Part shown: positions 39,632 to 52,078 of the stretch, in pieces | Layout: every line of letters begins with the position of its first letter | Position numbering within the stretch: the stretch's first letter is position 1 | Notes under the pieces: model-generated | Database searches by the model: none | What the model was told of the DNA's origin: nothing | What the model saw: only the letters and a program-made list of their open reading frames with translations | From: Colius striatus | Taxonomy: Eukaryota > Chordata > Aves > Coliiformes > Coliidae | Assembly (NCBI RefSeq): GCF_028858725.1 | Contig: NC_084774.1 | Span: 2,516,001 to 2,580,000 of the forward strand | Direction: 5' to 3' | Length of the DNA: 64,000 nt | Translations under genes and position numbers: made by a program

Positions 39632-40806
39632 TTGGCCAGAGCTTGCAGGGGTGCAACCAGGAAGGCTGAAGCCCTTCTACAATCAAATCTAGTCAGGACA
39701 GTTAAGGAAAACAAGAAGGGGTTTTTCAGGCACATTGGTAGTAAAAGGAAGCTGAGGGGAAATGTGGGCCCGCTGCTGAACACAGAGGGTGCCCTGGTGA
39801 CCGAGGACGCAGAGGAGGCCGAAGTACTGAATGCCGCCTTTGCTTCGGTCTTTACGGCCACGGCCGGCCCTGGGGAAGCCCAGTCCAGCAAGGACAGTCG
39901 GGTGGCCTGGACAGCAGAGGACTTGCCCTGGGTGAAGAGGAAGAGGTTAAAGGCTTGTTGGCCGAGCTTAACACTCATAAGTCAATGGGTCCCAATGGGA
40001 TGCATCCGAGAGTGCTGCGGAAGCTGCTGATGCGATTGCTAAGCCTCACTCCATCCTGTTTGAACAACCATGGAGGACAGGTGAGGTGCCTGAGGACTGG
40101 AGCAAGGCCAGTGTCACTGCATTCAGTGCTGCCATTCAGTGACATCAGGACAGGCTGGAGAGTTGGGCAGAGAGAAACCTCACGAGGTTCGACAAGGACA
40201 AGGGCAGAGTCCTGCAGCTGGGAAGGAACAACCCCCTGCACCAGGACAGGCTGGGGATTGACCTGCTGGAGAGCAGCTCTGCAGACACAGACCTGGGAGT
40301 GCTGGTTGAGGGAGGTTCTGCTCCTCCTCTACTCTGCCAAGGGTAGAACTGCTGGAGAGAGGCCAGTGCAGGGCCACCAGGATGCTGAGGGGACTGGAGC
40401 ATCTTCCTTATGAGGAAAGGCTGCGGGACCTGGGGCTGTTCAGCCTGGAGGAGACTGAGGGGGGATCTAATTACTAGTGACAAATATCTCACTGGTGGGT
40501 GTCAGGAGGTTGGGGCAGCACTTTTTTCGATGGTATCTAGCAACAGGACAAGGGCTGATGGGATGAAGCTGGAACAAAAGTTTCCATTTCAACATAAGGA
40601 CAAACTGTTTCCCTGTGAGATGAGGGAGCTCTGGCCCAGGCTGCCCAGGGAGGGTGAGGAGGCTCCTTCCTTGGAGGGCTTCAAGACCTCCTGCAGGACA
40701 TGTTCCTGCGTGACCTGATGTAGATGGGAGCTGCTTCTGCAGGGGGTTGGACTGGATGAGCTCTACAGGTCCCTTTAACCCCCACCGTGCTGTGATTCTT
40801 TGAAAA
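39632..40806 (+). mobile_element. CR1 LINE with internal deletion (unit 2)
   Basis: The left part encodes a piece of CR1 reverse-transcriptase ORF (VKENKKGFFRHIGSKRK, GALVTEDAEEAEVLNAAFAS, then NTHKSMGPNGMHPRVLRKL in a shifted frame). It then jumps, after a CATGGAGGACAGGTGAGGTG stretch, to the CR1 3' region ending at GCTGTGATTCTTTGAAAA. Most of the polymerase domain is missing and the frames are broken. The same deletion is in units 3 and 4, so it predates array expansion. Confidence 0.9.
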
Positions 40807-42168
40807 AAGATTCTGAGGGAGAACCACTAGAATGCTGAGATGGAAAGGGCAGCTGAGCTCCGGACTGGTCTGTGCCCCACACCCTCTTCTGCCCCACTGC
40901 CCTGGGTCCCCAGCTGCTTCCTGCAGTGTTCCTCTCTCCCTGTTCTTCTCTCCTTGCAGCACTGATTCCCCTCGAGGCGTCAGAGCCGAGTGGGAGCAGA
41001 CGAGCGGCCGTTCCACAAGCAGCACGTGGCGGAGCATTGTGGCAGGTTCTGGGACCCCTTCAAGGGGCCACGTTCACCCCCTGGGTGCCCTTGAGGGTAG
41101 AATCCAGCCAAGAAGATGAGCACATCGTTCCTGTCTGCTATGGGAACAGAGGTGTGTGAGGGAAGCTGTGAGCAGCCCTCATCCCATGGGAAGCCTGTGT
41201 CTTTCTGCTAGATGCCTCTGATTTGGCCTCAAGTTGCTCCAGGGCAGGTTGAGATTGGCGTTGAAGAATTTGAAGTTAAATTGGAGTGGAAGATTGAAGA
41301 AGAACTGTTTCCCTGAGAGGGTTGTCAGCCCCTGTGCAGGCTGCCCAGGGAGCTGGAGGAGTCCACATCCCTGGAGGGATCCCAAAACTGTGAAGCTGAG
41401 GTGCTGAGGACCATGGGGTAGTGCAGGGCTTTGCAGGGTGAGGGCAGGGTTTGGATTGGATGATCTTTAAGGTCTTTTCCAACTGAAATGATTCTGCGAG
41501 TCTTTGACACACTGGAACTGTCTCAAGATTGTTCTCAATGGCACAACTTTGCTGGCTGACAGACTACCCGAGCACCTCTGGAAATGGCCATCAGACCTGG
41601 GCCTGGGTGCTTTCCTCTTGCCGTAACTGCGCACCGTTGGCTGAATCTTTCTGGGCTGCAGCCGGGCTGTTTCAGTCTGGGCTGAGCAGACTCACTGCAA
41701 ACATCTCGAGATTGCTCCCACACTGAAAAGGCTCCAAAGGCTGCTGTGATTTAAAGCCAGCTGACAATAAGCAAAGCCTGCAGTTGTTCACTGCGCCCCA
41801 CCTCAGCAGGGCAAGGAGGAGAATCGGGAGGAAAAGATGAAGCTTTGTGGGTTGAGATAAGGAGAGTTTAATAAAACACCACGAGGAGAGAACAAAGCGT
41901 CACAAGAGCAGCAAAGGAAAGCAGCAAAGGAGCGATGGCAGGTGCAAGGGCTCAGTGCCTGCAGCCCCACGCTGAGTCCCGATGGAAAGGCCGCAGTTGT
42001 CACGCGTGGACTGTGCTGCCGTGTCCTCGGGCTCCCGAGGAGAGGCTCCCGCAGTGCCTGTGGCCACTCTCAGCGTGCTGCAGCCACGAGCCAAGGCGCA
42101 CAGAAGGAACCAGGCCTGGCCCCTCTCAGCCTGCGCCGGGGGCCGATTCAGAGGGAGATGTTTGTGTG

Positions 42169-42729
42169 TCAGAAGCGCAGCCAGCGCAGCTGCGCGTAGT
42201 CCTCGGAGCTCAGCACATAGTCCAGGAGCCGCCGCAGCCAGGCGGGATCTCGGCGGCGCGCCAGCAGGAAGCTGAGCTGCCCGTCCCTGCTGTGATCCCC
42301 GGAGCCCAGCTCGTGGTCCAGGAGCCGCCGCAGCCACAGCGGCTCCTGGCGGGGCCACGGCACGTGGCGGGGCCGCCTGCGCCTGTCCTGCAGCCCGGCG
42401 GGGCCGCGCTGCCCACGCTCAGCCCCGGCTCTCTGGCCCCGCTGCCCTCTGGGCCCCCGTCGCCGTCGCCCCTGCGGCTGCGGCCCCAGCCCCGCGGCGG
42501 GACGGAGGCGGCCGTGAGGCTGCCGGGCCCCCCCGGCGTCGCCCTCCTCTGCAGGCAGGAGGCAGAGGGCCAGGATGGGCTGGTGGCACAGCGGGCAGTG
42601 GGCGGCGGCCCAGCGCTGGGCGCAGGCCTGGCATAAGGCGTGCCAGCACGACTCCAGGGCACAGGGCCGTTGCAGGGGACCGAGGCAGACGGGGCAACCA
42701 TCCCTCTGCTCCTGCCTGGGCACCTCCAT
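42169..42729 (-). CDS. RING-finger (C3HC4) protein, array copy 2
   Basis: 186-aa frame with all eight RING ligands conserved. A Pro-to-Ser change precedes the third ligand (ESCWHALC), and the linker is two residues longer (RRRRGPRGQRG) than in copy 1. It ends RWLRF like copies 1 and 4. CRE promoter at 43115-43122. No stop or frameshift. Confidence 0.65.
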   Translation of the reverse strand: MEVPRQEQRDGCPVCLGPLQRPCALESCWHALCQACAQRWAAAHCPLCHQPILALCLLPAEEGDAGGARQPHGRLRPAAGLGPQPQGRRRRGPRGQRGQRAGAERGQRGPAGLQDRRRRPRHVPWPRQEPLWLRRLLDHELGSGDHSRDGQLSFLLARRRDPAWLRRLLDYVLSSEDYAQLRWLRF

Positions 42730-43345
42730 GGCCGCTGCTGGCACTTGCTGTCCTCTCAGCTGCTGGCGGGTCGGGATCTCAGCCACCGCAGGCAGGACTC
42801 GCCGGCTGCCACCGGTGGGACTCAAAGGCTTCAGGCGCTGCTGCTGCGACTCGGCGGCTCCTCAGGCACGTGCCGACGTCTGGCTGCTGAGGGCAGGACT
42901 CGAGGGCTCGGCTGCTGCCTCCAGGGCTCGACGTCTGCCGTGTGCCGGGCAGTCTGCAGCTGGGCTGCTGCCGTGTCCCACAGGGGCCTGTGACTGTCTG
43001 TGACATCACAAGGCTGTCGGGAGCACGGCCAGGAGCATCCTCCCCGTGCTGCAGGAGCACGCGGCCTGCGGGGAGCAGCAGGGCAGCGATTGGCCGAGGA
43101 GCTGCGTGTGCCTGTGACGTCACAGAGGGGGAGGGGGCGGGGCTTAGTGCTGCGGGGGGCGGGGCTCCAGCAGCTCCTCCAATGCCTGAGCACGGGCTCT
43201 GCACACGGCCCTCAACCTGGCTTGGGGTAAAGGGGGGGAAGGCGGCCAATCAGAGAGCAGGCCCCGCCTCCTCTCAGGCCACGCCCCCTCTCAGGCCACG
43301 CCCCCAGCCCTCACCAGCACCTTGGTGCGATCCAGCGCTGCCCCC

Positions 43346-44125
43346 TCCAGCCCGTGGAGCAAAGCAGCGTGGGAAGGGGACAACGGGGCCTCCCCAAACC
43401 TCTTCTCTAGGGGAAGCCCCCGCCCAAAGCCTTGTACAGAGTAAGCCCCACCCCCAGGAGAGAAAGCCCCTCCCCACAAGACCTTAGAGAAAGAAGCGTC
43501 TCCCCCAAACCGCTTCTACAGGGGAAGCCCCGGCCCCAGTTCGGAGAAGCCCCACCCCAAACCCTTCTCCAGGGAAAGCTGCGCCCCATTGTGCCTTTGA
43601 TAGGGGAAGCCCAAAGCAACTCCACCCATACAGGCAGCTGCTGCACCCCCAAACCAAGCCACAAGGGAAGCCCTGTCCTCTCGGGCAGTAGCACCACCCC
43701 TTAGACCGAATCCCCGCCCAAGTCCCTCCAATGCCCCAAAGGGACCCCAAAACTCACTCTCAGTTCTCCAAGGGGACCCCAAAACTCCCTGAATGCCTCA
43801 AGGGGACCCCAAAACCCCTCAAACCCCTCCCCAATGCCCCAAGGGGACTGCAAAAGCCCCCTAAAACCACCCCCAAAGCCCCAAGGGAATCCCAAAATCT
43901 CCCCAAATCCCTCCCCAAAACCCTCAGGGGACCCCAAAACCTCCCCCCAATGCCTCAAGGGGACCTCAAAACCCCTCAAACCCCTCCCCAATTCCTCAAG
44001 GGGACCTCAAAACCCCTCAAACCCCTCTCCAATGCCCAAAGGGACCGCAAAATCCCCTCAAACCCTTCCCCAATGCCTCAAAGGGACTGCAAAATCCCCT
44101 CAAAACCTCCCCCAGTTTAAAATTT
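43346..44125. repeat. C-rich minisatellite pair, copy 3
   Basis: Same GGGGAAGCCCC and CTCAAGGGGACCCCAAAACC blocks as in unit 1. It shares TCCCCAATTCCTCAAGGGG (for ATGCC) with units 4 and 5 but not with units 1 and 2, marking a later sub-branch of the array. Confidence 0.85.
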
Positions 44126-44190
44126 AATCTTAGTAAGTGTTGATTAGAAATTGATGATGAAGGAAACACTCTCTATCAACTGGTAACAAA

Positions 44191-44854
44191 ATGAAGGAAA
44201 TTGCACATGTTCCAGTTCAGACTTGGAATGGAATCGATCTGGGAGGACGAGGGGGGAACCTGATGAACGGTGATTGGCTTCCTAACCTTGGGATAGTAGT
44301 ATTGGGGATATTTAGAGAATTCTTAATAATTCCATGTTTAATACCTGTTTTTTACCAGATTAATGCACTCGGTTACACAAGGAATGCAGATAACTGCAGG
44401 GCCCGTTGATTCAGAACCAGGGAAGGAGAAAACTCACTGCTCGATGAGACTAAAAACAAAAGAAGATCTGAAATTGATACCAATTCGGCAAGTACTGACT
44501 CGATTAGGAACAAAACCACAAATCAATACCATAAAGAAGAAGATGGGGGATTGTGAACTGTGTTCACCTGAGTCGTGTCACTGTGAAACAATGCCGGGGC
44601 CCCAGGGTATAATGTGACTTTGAACCATTCTGTTTGTCCCTGTATAACCACAGGTTTAGGAGAAGCAGGATGGTGTGTCTATAGTTCCTAATGTTACGTA
44701 TATAGCTCTTCTCTCTTGCAAAGGGCACCTGGCCGGCACTCTGGTACAGCAGCTTAGGCCGGTGTTTGTTGCTCGCTGCATGGTGTTAGGGAAGAGAGGC
44801 CTATTGGGCGCAGGCGTATGAATGTGTATTAGCAGAGGGAATAGAAACCGAAAA
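44191..44854 (+). mobile_element. Retroviral env-tail/PPT/LTR fossil (unit 3)
   Basis: Copy of the element at 33998-34661 with the same boundaries; the putative LTR start is at about 44552. Point changes include a Gly-Gly to Arg-Glu replacement in the membrane segment (IFREFLII), which puts charges in the helix and confirms lack of constraint. Confidence 0.65.
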
Positions 44855-45671
44855 CTGCTGTCCAGCAGTTCCCTGTCCCTCTGGAGCTGGGGAGCCCAGC
44901 ACTGGGCACAGGACTCCAGACGAGGCCTGACTCTGGGCAGAGCAGAGGGGGAGCAGAACCTCCCTCCCCCGCTGCCCACACTCTTCCGGGTGCCCCCAGG
45001 CCGCCACGGCCCTTCTTGCCCACGAGGGCATGTTGCTGCTCAGGGTTTATGATCAACCTGGCGCTCCAAACCGCCGGGAGCTGGCCGTGCCTGGGGGACG
45101 GCCACGGCCTGGGCAGAGCCGGGTGGTCGCGGCCCCTGGATGGCTGCGGGGGGCGACCGAGGGGCTTCAAGCGCCGCCTCTCGCCGCCATTGGCTGGTTG
45201 GGCCGCCACTCTGCGACCTCGCGCGCCGATTGGTCGGGGCGGCGTGCTGTGGGCGGGCCTCGCTGTTCCCCTCAGGGCGCCTTGGACTTCGCTCACAGCT
45301 TCCCCAGTTTGGAAAGAGAAAGTTGGATTTTGAGGGAAAAAAGTGGAGTTGTGAGGGCAAAAGTGGGATTTTAGTGGAGTCTTGAGGGCAAAAGTGGAGT
45401 GTTGAGAACAAAAGTGGGCATTTGGTGGAGTTGTGAGGGCAAAAGTGGACGTTTGGGGGAGGTCTGAGGGGCAAAGCATGGAAAAGGAAGCAGAGGAGAG
45501 CAGCAGTGGAAAGGGCTCAGGTGGAGGCTGGAGCTGCCCAGAGCTGTTTCCCCGAGGGGGCCGCAGCCCCTGTGCCAGGCTGCCCAGCGAGCTGGTGGCT
45601 TCCCCATCCCTGGAGGGCCCCCAAAGCCGTGGGGCCGAGCTGCTGAGGAGACCCTTCCCGAGGCCGTGACC

Positions 45672-48354
45672 ATGGCTTCTGCTCTTCCTTATCCTTCCCT
45701 GAACCCCTCGGTCATGGATCGGGCCTGGGAGGAAGCGCAGAGATCCCAGACGAGCTCAACCGTGCGAGCTGTGAGCGAGCCTGAGTTGCTGCAGAGCAGT
45801 GAGTGAGAGTTTCCCCCCCTTTCCCCACACCCTCCATCAGGGCTGGGCAAGGGAGGGGGGGTTCAGCAAAGCCTTGGGTGACGATACCTCGGCAGTGACA
45901 CCTCGCTGGCGCGGGCTCGACGCTCCTCTTGGGTGGCAAGAGGCTGAACGGGAGCCGGCGGTGGCCAAGGCGGCCTTTTGTGGGGGCATCAAGGAGAGTG
46001 TGGGCAGCAGGATATGGGAGCTGCTCCTGCCCCTCTCCTCTGCCATCTCTGGTGAGGCTCCATCTGGAGTCCCGTGCCCAGTTCTGGGCTCCCCTTGCTC
46101 GCTTTGAAGCTCCTCTCACCCTCTGGGGAAGGGCTGGGCCGAGTCCATGTGTTCCTACAGGCTCTGCCGTGTTTCTCCTGTGTAGGTGACATGCCGTCAG
46201 AGGAGACTGTACACATCCCATTGTCAGAGAAGGATGCTGTGATCTCTTTTTCAAGCAGCATCAGCAGCTGCAGTGGAAGCTGTGAGAGCAGCTGCAGCGG
46301 CAACAGCAACTGCGGATGCGGGTGCAATAGCAGCGGCAGCATGGTGATTAAGGTGATGATCCCAGCCCTGCTCCCTCACCCAGGGGAACACTCTGCTCTC
46401 CTCCTCCTCTGCTCTGCAGCCTCTGCACTGTCTCCCTTCGCTCCCCATTTTTGCCCTTACAAGTTCAGCAAAACCCCACTTTGGCCCCCAAAGCTCAACT
46501 TTTGCCCTCAAAACCCCACCAAAACCCAACTTTTGCTCTCAAAAGCCCACTTTTACCCTCAAACCTCCACCAAAACCCAACTTTTGCTCTTCAAACTTTA
46601 CTTTTCCCCTCAAAACTCCCCAAAACCACAACTTTTGCCTTCAAAAACTTCACCAAAAGCCAACTTTTGGCTTCAAAACTCACCCCAAACCCATCTTATG
46701 TCCTCAAAAGTCTTCATTTGGCCTCAGAACTCCCCCAAAACCCCACATTTAGCCTCCACTCTCCTTCAGAACCCTCTTCCCCTTCTCCAGGCTCAAGCTC
46801 CCCTGGGGCAAGTCTGGGCTCGTTTCCTCCTGTCGCTCAGTACCGCTGTCAACCTCCCTCCAGGTCCTTTACACCAGCCCAGCTCTCAAGCTGTGCTACT
46901 CAGTCGGGCTGCTGGAGGAACAGCTCTCGCCTACTGAGAAGACAGACATGGTCGTCTGGATCATTGAGCGCTTGGGAGGAGACCAAGTGCCCCAGAAGCA
47001 CAAAGCCGTCCTGGGGGCAGCCGTGAGAAACCCGAGCTCCTGGCTTTGGGATGTAAGTTTGCCCCGAGGTTGGCTTTCCTCCTCCCTGAACCCACCCGAG
47101 GCCTTTCCAAAGCGGCAGAGGGGGCTGGGAGAGGGGCAGGAGCTTTAGAGGAGGACGGGTCGGCATGGCCACGCTCCCCTCCTCCAGGTGTCAAGGATCA
47201 TGAGGTGCATCCATGGGATGATGACCAAGGTGTACACGGAGTTCTCCCAAACGCAGCTGCAGGTCCTCCTGAAGACGCTGGTCGAGCACTACCCCAGCCA
47301 GTTGTGTCAGAGCCTGTGGATGTTATCTCCAAGTCAGGACAGGTACTGACCTGAGCGGCCGCCAGGCTTTGTTCTCCACACCGTCCCCACGCCTCCCAGC
47401 CCCATGAGCCGAGCCTCCTCCTTCCCACCCCATGAGGAAAACCACCTCAACCTTCCTCCTGAGTGTCCCAAGAGGGAGGGGCAAGGTGCCAAGAGGCACC
47501 TGGAGCCAACCCTGCTGCTGCTTCCCACAGGGCTGCCATGGCCATGTTGGAGGTGATATTCTCCACGCCCAAACTACTGTGTTCAGCCTTGAAGGAGATG
47601 CTGGCGCTGCTCCAGCACAGGCTGTTCCGGAAGGTGTTCAGCTGCGACGTGGACGACACCTACATCTACCCCCTGGCTGTGAGTGGGGACTCAGTGGCAC
47701 GTGGAGTGCTGGGGGTGGGAAGGGAATCTTCAGGGATCATGCTCCTCGTCAAGCCTAGTTGATCTCAGCAGAAAGCTTCTGCTGTCAAAACGGCCCAGAC
47801 CCTCACCTTTCCCCTCAAAATGCCCCCAAACCCTCACCTTTCGCCTCAAAACACCACCAAAATGCCACTTTCCCCCCTCAGAACGCCACCAAAACACCAC
47901 TTTTCCCCTCCAACTCCTCCCAGCCCTCCTCAGTGCCTCTCCTGCCCCTGCAGATCCTGGCTGGGGGTCACCCTGGCATCAACTTCACCTCCATCTACAA
48001 GTTTTGTCGCTTCCTCAAGTGGCCTCGCAGCCCGATGCTGCCCCTGGTGCTCACAGCCCTCCTCACCTTGTCTGAGGACACCAAGACGGTACGTGCTGAT
48101 CCAGCCAAGCACAGCCTGTGAGTTCTGGGGGCAAAAAGGGCTGCTGTGGCTTCACCACAACCGCTGTCCCCTCCCAGGCCAGGACCATCAGCTTGCTGGT
48201 GCCTGATATCTTGGAGCTCATGGCACATGCCAGCACTGATGTCAAAGCGAAGGCTTTGGTCGTCTTGAGGAGGGTGTTTGGAGCCGTGAAGAAACGAGAC
48301 CCCAAGCCCACGATCATGAAGCTCTGTGAAGAGCTGCCACGGTTCTTTGATGAT
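45672..48354 (+). CDS. MROH-like HEAT protein, array copy 3
   Basis: Exons 45672-45798, 46186-46352, 46864-47052, 47188-47342, 47531-47678, 47954-48088 and 48178-48354, with splice sites and phases as in copy 2. Only a few residues differ, for example Phe to Leu in exon 4 (WMLSPSQDR) and Cys to Ser in exon 6 (TLSEDTKT). Unlike copy 2, the frame continues unbroken through the last donor into the kinase remnant to 48864, so an unspliced exon 7 would give a 535-aa HEAT-kinase fusion. Confidence 0.5.
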
Positions 48355-48864
48355 GTGAGGAGCTGCTGGGAGCTTCAGTGGCATCTGTGGGGAGGATGGT
48401 TTTGGGCTTCCCCAGCTCTCCCACCATGTCTGATGCTGTGGCATCACAGGATCACAGGAGCTATGACAGAGGACATCGCTGGCACCAAGTTTCAGCAGTT
48501 GGCATCTGCCATCAAGTATTGCCATGATTTGGACGTTGCTCACAGGGAGCTGCAATGTGAGAACATCCTTCTCCATGCACATCTCAATGTCAAGCTGGCA
48601 GACTTTGGCTTTTCCAAATTCCTGTCTCGGGAGGAAAATGGCAGAATTGTTCTCAGCCAAACCTTCTGTTGTTCTCCTGCGTACGCAGCCCCTGAAGTGC
48701 TGGAGGAAATTCGCTCTGACCCCAGGATTGCTGACACATGGACTCTGGGTGTCAGCCTGTACTCAATGGTCTGGGCTTCGTTGCCTTTCAATGATTCCAA
48801 CGTCAGCAAAATGACCCGTGTTCAGAAACGACAGCGGATCCCCTTCCCCAGTCCAAACATCTGA
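48355..48864 (+). pseudogene. TSSK-like kinase C-lobe, N-lobe deleted, open to the upstream MROH exon (copy 3)
   Basis: The kinase start ATG (48426) is still present but a deletion joins it, out of frame, to sequence from GITGAMTEDI on (about 48449), removing the glycine loop, VAVK lysine and helix C. The remaining part keeps HRELQCEN (degenerate catalytic loop), DFG, APE and the late stop. In the frame that reads the kinase correctly there is no stop back to MROH exon 7. It cannot bind ATP as a normal kinase. Confidence 0.75.
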
Positions 48865-49540
48865 CTGCAGAGTGCAGGGATCTCGTTCACCGCTTGCTCC
48901 CGCCCGTCGTGGCTCAGAGGTTGTGCGTAGATGAAGTCTTGAAGCACTCATGGCTGCAGACTCCAAAATGCACGATCCCTTTGCCTCTGCCAGCTGCAAA
49001 AGAGGGTGAGTGTTCCCAAACCCTTTGTGAAGGAAAGCCTGGGCACTACCAGCAAGCCAAATCCCCTTCTGTATACGGGGGAGGAGAGAAGGACAAAGGA
49101 TCCTCTTAAGGACAGCTTTACTTTCCAAGTCAGGAAACCAGCGACTCCACATCTCAGCGCTGTAGCTGGCACGGGATAATTCTTCCCTGCTCCAGCTGAG
49201 GATAGAGAGGGATGAAGAACACTCAGCTGCTGAAGTAAACGCATTTCACCTCCTCAGAAAATGTGCCAACTTGATAGGGGTTTATCGTTTCTTGACAGTT
49301 TTTCCTGATGGGCTCTGCTGCTGCTTTTGCTTAATGTTGTTGTGGCATCTTTGAGGCGTTCTTCAGTTTCTTACAAAACTGGTAATAAAGAATGGATTAA
49401 AGCTATTTCTCAAATCAAGGAAAAGCATTTCTCGTGATAAACTCTTCCTATTTCGGTCTAGACAGAATTAACTATGACAAAATGATACCCAACATATTTT
49501 CCCTCTTCGTTCTAAGCAGCTGTTACTTGATTCTGAGCTC

Positions 49541-50716
49541 TTGGCCAGAGCTTGCAGGGGTGCAACCAGGAAGGCTGAAGCCCTTCTACAATCAAATCTA
49601 GTCAGGACAGTTAAGGAAAACAAGAAGGGGTTTTTCAGGCACATTGGTAGTAAAAGGAAGCTGAGGGGAAATGTGGGCCCGCTGCTGAACACAGAGGGTG
49701 CCCTGGTGACCGAGGACGCAGAGGAGGCCGAAGTACTGAATGCCACCTTTGCTTCGGTCTTTACGGCCACGGCCGGCCCTGGGGAAGCCCAGTCCAGCAA
49801 GGACAGTCGGGTGGCCTGGACAGCAGAGGACTTGCCCTGGGTGAAGAGGAAGAGGTTAAAGGCTTGTTGGCCGAGCTTAACACTCATAAGTCAATGGGTC
49901 CCAATGGGATGCATCCGAGAGTGCTGCGGAAGCTGCTGATGCGATTGCTAAGCCTCACTCCATCCTGTTTGAACAACCATGGAGGACAGGTGAGGTGCCT
50001 GAGGGCTGGAGCAAGGCCAGTGTCACTGCATTCAGTGCTGCCATTCAGTGACATCAGGACAGGCTGGAGAGTTGGGCAGAGAGAAACCTCACGAGGTTCG
50101 ACAAGGACAAGGGCAGAGTCCTGCAGCTGGGAAGGAACAACCCCCTGCACCAGGACAGGCTGGGGATTGACCTGCTGGAGAGCAGCTCTGCAGACACAGA
50201 CCTGGGAGTGCTGGTTGAGGGAGGTTCTGCTCCTCCTCTACTCTGCCAAGGGTAGAACTGCTGGAGAGAGGCCAGTGCAGGGCCACCAGGATGCTGAGGG
50301 GACTGGAGCATCTTCCTTATGAGGAAAGGCTGCGGGACCTGGGGCTGTTCAGCCTGGAGGAGACTGAGGGGGGATCTAATTACTAGTGACAAATATCTCA
50401 CTGGTGGGTGTCAGGAGGTTGGGGCAGCACTTTTTTCGATGGTATCTAGCAACAGGACAAGGGCTGATGGGATGAAGCTGGAACAAAAGTTTCCATTTCA
50501 ACATAAGGACAAACTGTTTCCCTGTGAGATGAGGGAGCTCTGGCCCAGGCTGCCCAGGGAGGGTGAGGAGGCTCCTTCCTTGGAGGGCTTCAAGACCTCC
50601 TGCAGGACATGTTCCTGCGTGACCTGATGTAGATGGGAGCTGCTTCTGCAGGGGGGTTGGACTGGATGAGCTCTACAGGTCCCTTTAACCCCCACCGTGC
50701 TGTGATTCTTTGAAAA
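49541..50716 (+). mobile_element. CR1 LINE with internal deletion (unit 3)
   Basis: Same element and same internal deletion as at 39632-40806, with a few point changes (for example NATFAS for NAAFAS). Its 3' tail ends at GCTGTGATTCTTTGAAAA. Confidence 0.9.
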
Positions 50717-52078
50717 AAGATTCTGAGGGAGAACCACTAGAATGCTGAGATGGAAAGGGCAGCTGAGCTCCGGACTGGTCTGTGCCCCACACCCTCTTCT
50801 GCCCCACTGCCCTGGGTCCCCAGCTGCTTCCTGCAGTGTTCCTCTCTCCCTGTTCTTCTCTCCTTGCAGCACTGATTCCCCTCGAGGCGTCAGAGCCGAG
50901 TGGGAGCAGACGAGCGGCCGTTCCACAAGCAGCACGTGGCGGAGCATTGTGGCAGGTTCTGGGACCCCTTCAAGGGGCCACGTTCACCCCCTGGGTGCCC
51001 TTGAGGGTAGAATCCAGCCAAGAAGATGAGCACATCGTTCCTGTCTGCTATGGGAACAGAGGTGTGTGAGGGAAGCTGTGAGCAGCCCCCATCCCATGGG
51101 AAGCCTGTGTCTTTCTGCTAGATGCCTCTGATTTGGCCTCAAGTTGCTCCAGGGCAGGTTGAGATTGGCGTTGAAGAATTTGAAGTTAAATTGGAGTGGA
51201 AGATTGAAGAAGAACTGTTTCCCTGAGAGGGTTGTCAGCCCCTGTGCAGGCTGCCCAGGGAGCTGGAGGAGTCCACATCCCTGGAGGGATCCCAAAACTG
51301 TGAAGCTGAGGTGCTGAGGACCATGGGGTAGTGCAGGGCTTTGCAGGGTGAGGGCAGGGTTTGGATTGGATGATCTTTAAGGTCTTTTCCAACTGAAATG
51401 ATTCTGCGAGTCTTTGACACACTGGAACTGTCTCAAGATTGTTCTCAATGGCACAACTTTGCTGGCTGACAGACTACCCGAGCACCTCTGGAAATGGCCA
51501 TCAGACCTGGGCCTGGGTGCTTTCCTCTTGCCGCAACTGCGCACCGTTGGCTGAATCTTTCTGGGCTGCAGCCGGGCTGTTTCAGTCTGGGCTGAGCAGA
51601 CTCACTGCAAACATCTCGAGATTGCTCCCACACTGAAAAGGCTCCAAAGGCTGCTGTGATTTAAAGCCAGCTGACAATAAGCAAAGCCTGCAGTTGTTCA
51701 CTGCGCCCCACCTCAGCAGGGCAAGGAGGAGAATCGGGAGGAAAAGATGAAGCTTTGTGGGTTGAGATAAGGAGAGTTTAATAAAACACCACGAGGAGAG
51801 AACAAAGCGTCACAAGAGCAGCAAAGGAAAGCAGCAAAGGAGCGATGGCAGGTGCAAGGGCTCAGTGCCTGCAGCCCCACGCTGAGTCCCGATGGAAAGG
51901 CCGCAGTTGTCACGCGTGGACTGTGCTGCCGTGTCCTCGGGCTCCCGAGGAGAGGCTCCCGCGGTGCCTGTGGCCACTCTCAGCGTGCTGCAGCCATGAG
52001 CCAAGGCGCACAGAAGGAACCCGGCCTGGCCCCTCTCAGCCCGCGCCGGGGGCCGATTCAGAGGGAGATGTTTGTGTC

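Larger units (their letters stand above)
33140..41180. repeat. Array unit 2 (lacks the RING gene)
   Basis: Starts within the C-rich minisatellite, so it lacks the ERV-L/CR1 edge, RING gene and CRE promoter. It then follows the full order: minisatellites, env/LTR fossil, CR1 (minus), second promoter, MROH exons 1-7, TSSK, deleted CR1. At 40807-41180 lies non-repetitive sequence with a TCCTTGCAG acceptor at 40959. Spliced from MROH exon 7 this would read CAC then TGA, ending the protein at once. It holds the most complete kinase in the window. Confidence 0.85.
41181..51090. repeat. Array unit 3 (full 9.9-kb unit)
   Basis: Complete unit: ERV-L edge and CR1 tail (41181-41510), RING gene, CRE promoter, minisatellite pair (about 43346-44125), env/LTR fossil, CR1 (minus, about 44855), promoter, MROH exons 1-7, kinase C-lobe, deleted CR1, and the 50807-51090 spacer. 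The next anchor is 9910 bp on. Compared with unit 2 it has 9 bp less in MROH intron 5 and lacks the kinase N-lobe, both shared with unit 4. Confidence 0.9.

Noticed and set aside
39632-40320. Frames encoding reverse-transcriptase-like peptides as host genes
   Set aside because: They belong to a 5'-truncated, internally deleted CR1 LINE.
40960-41160. A terminal exon of the array MROH gene after the TCCTTGCAG acceptor
   Set aside because: In the phase set by exon 7 it reads one codon and then a stop, and other frames give no recognisable protein. Not supported without transcripts.
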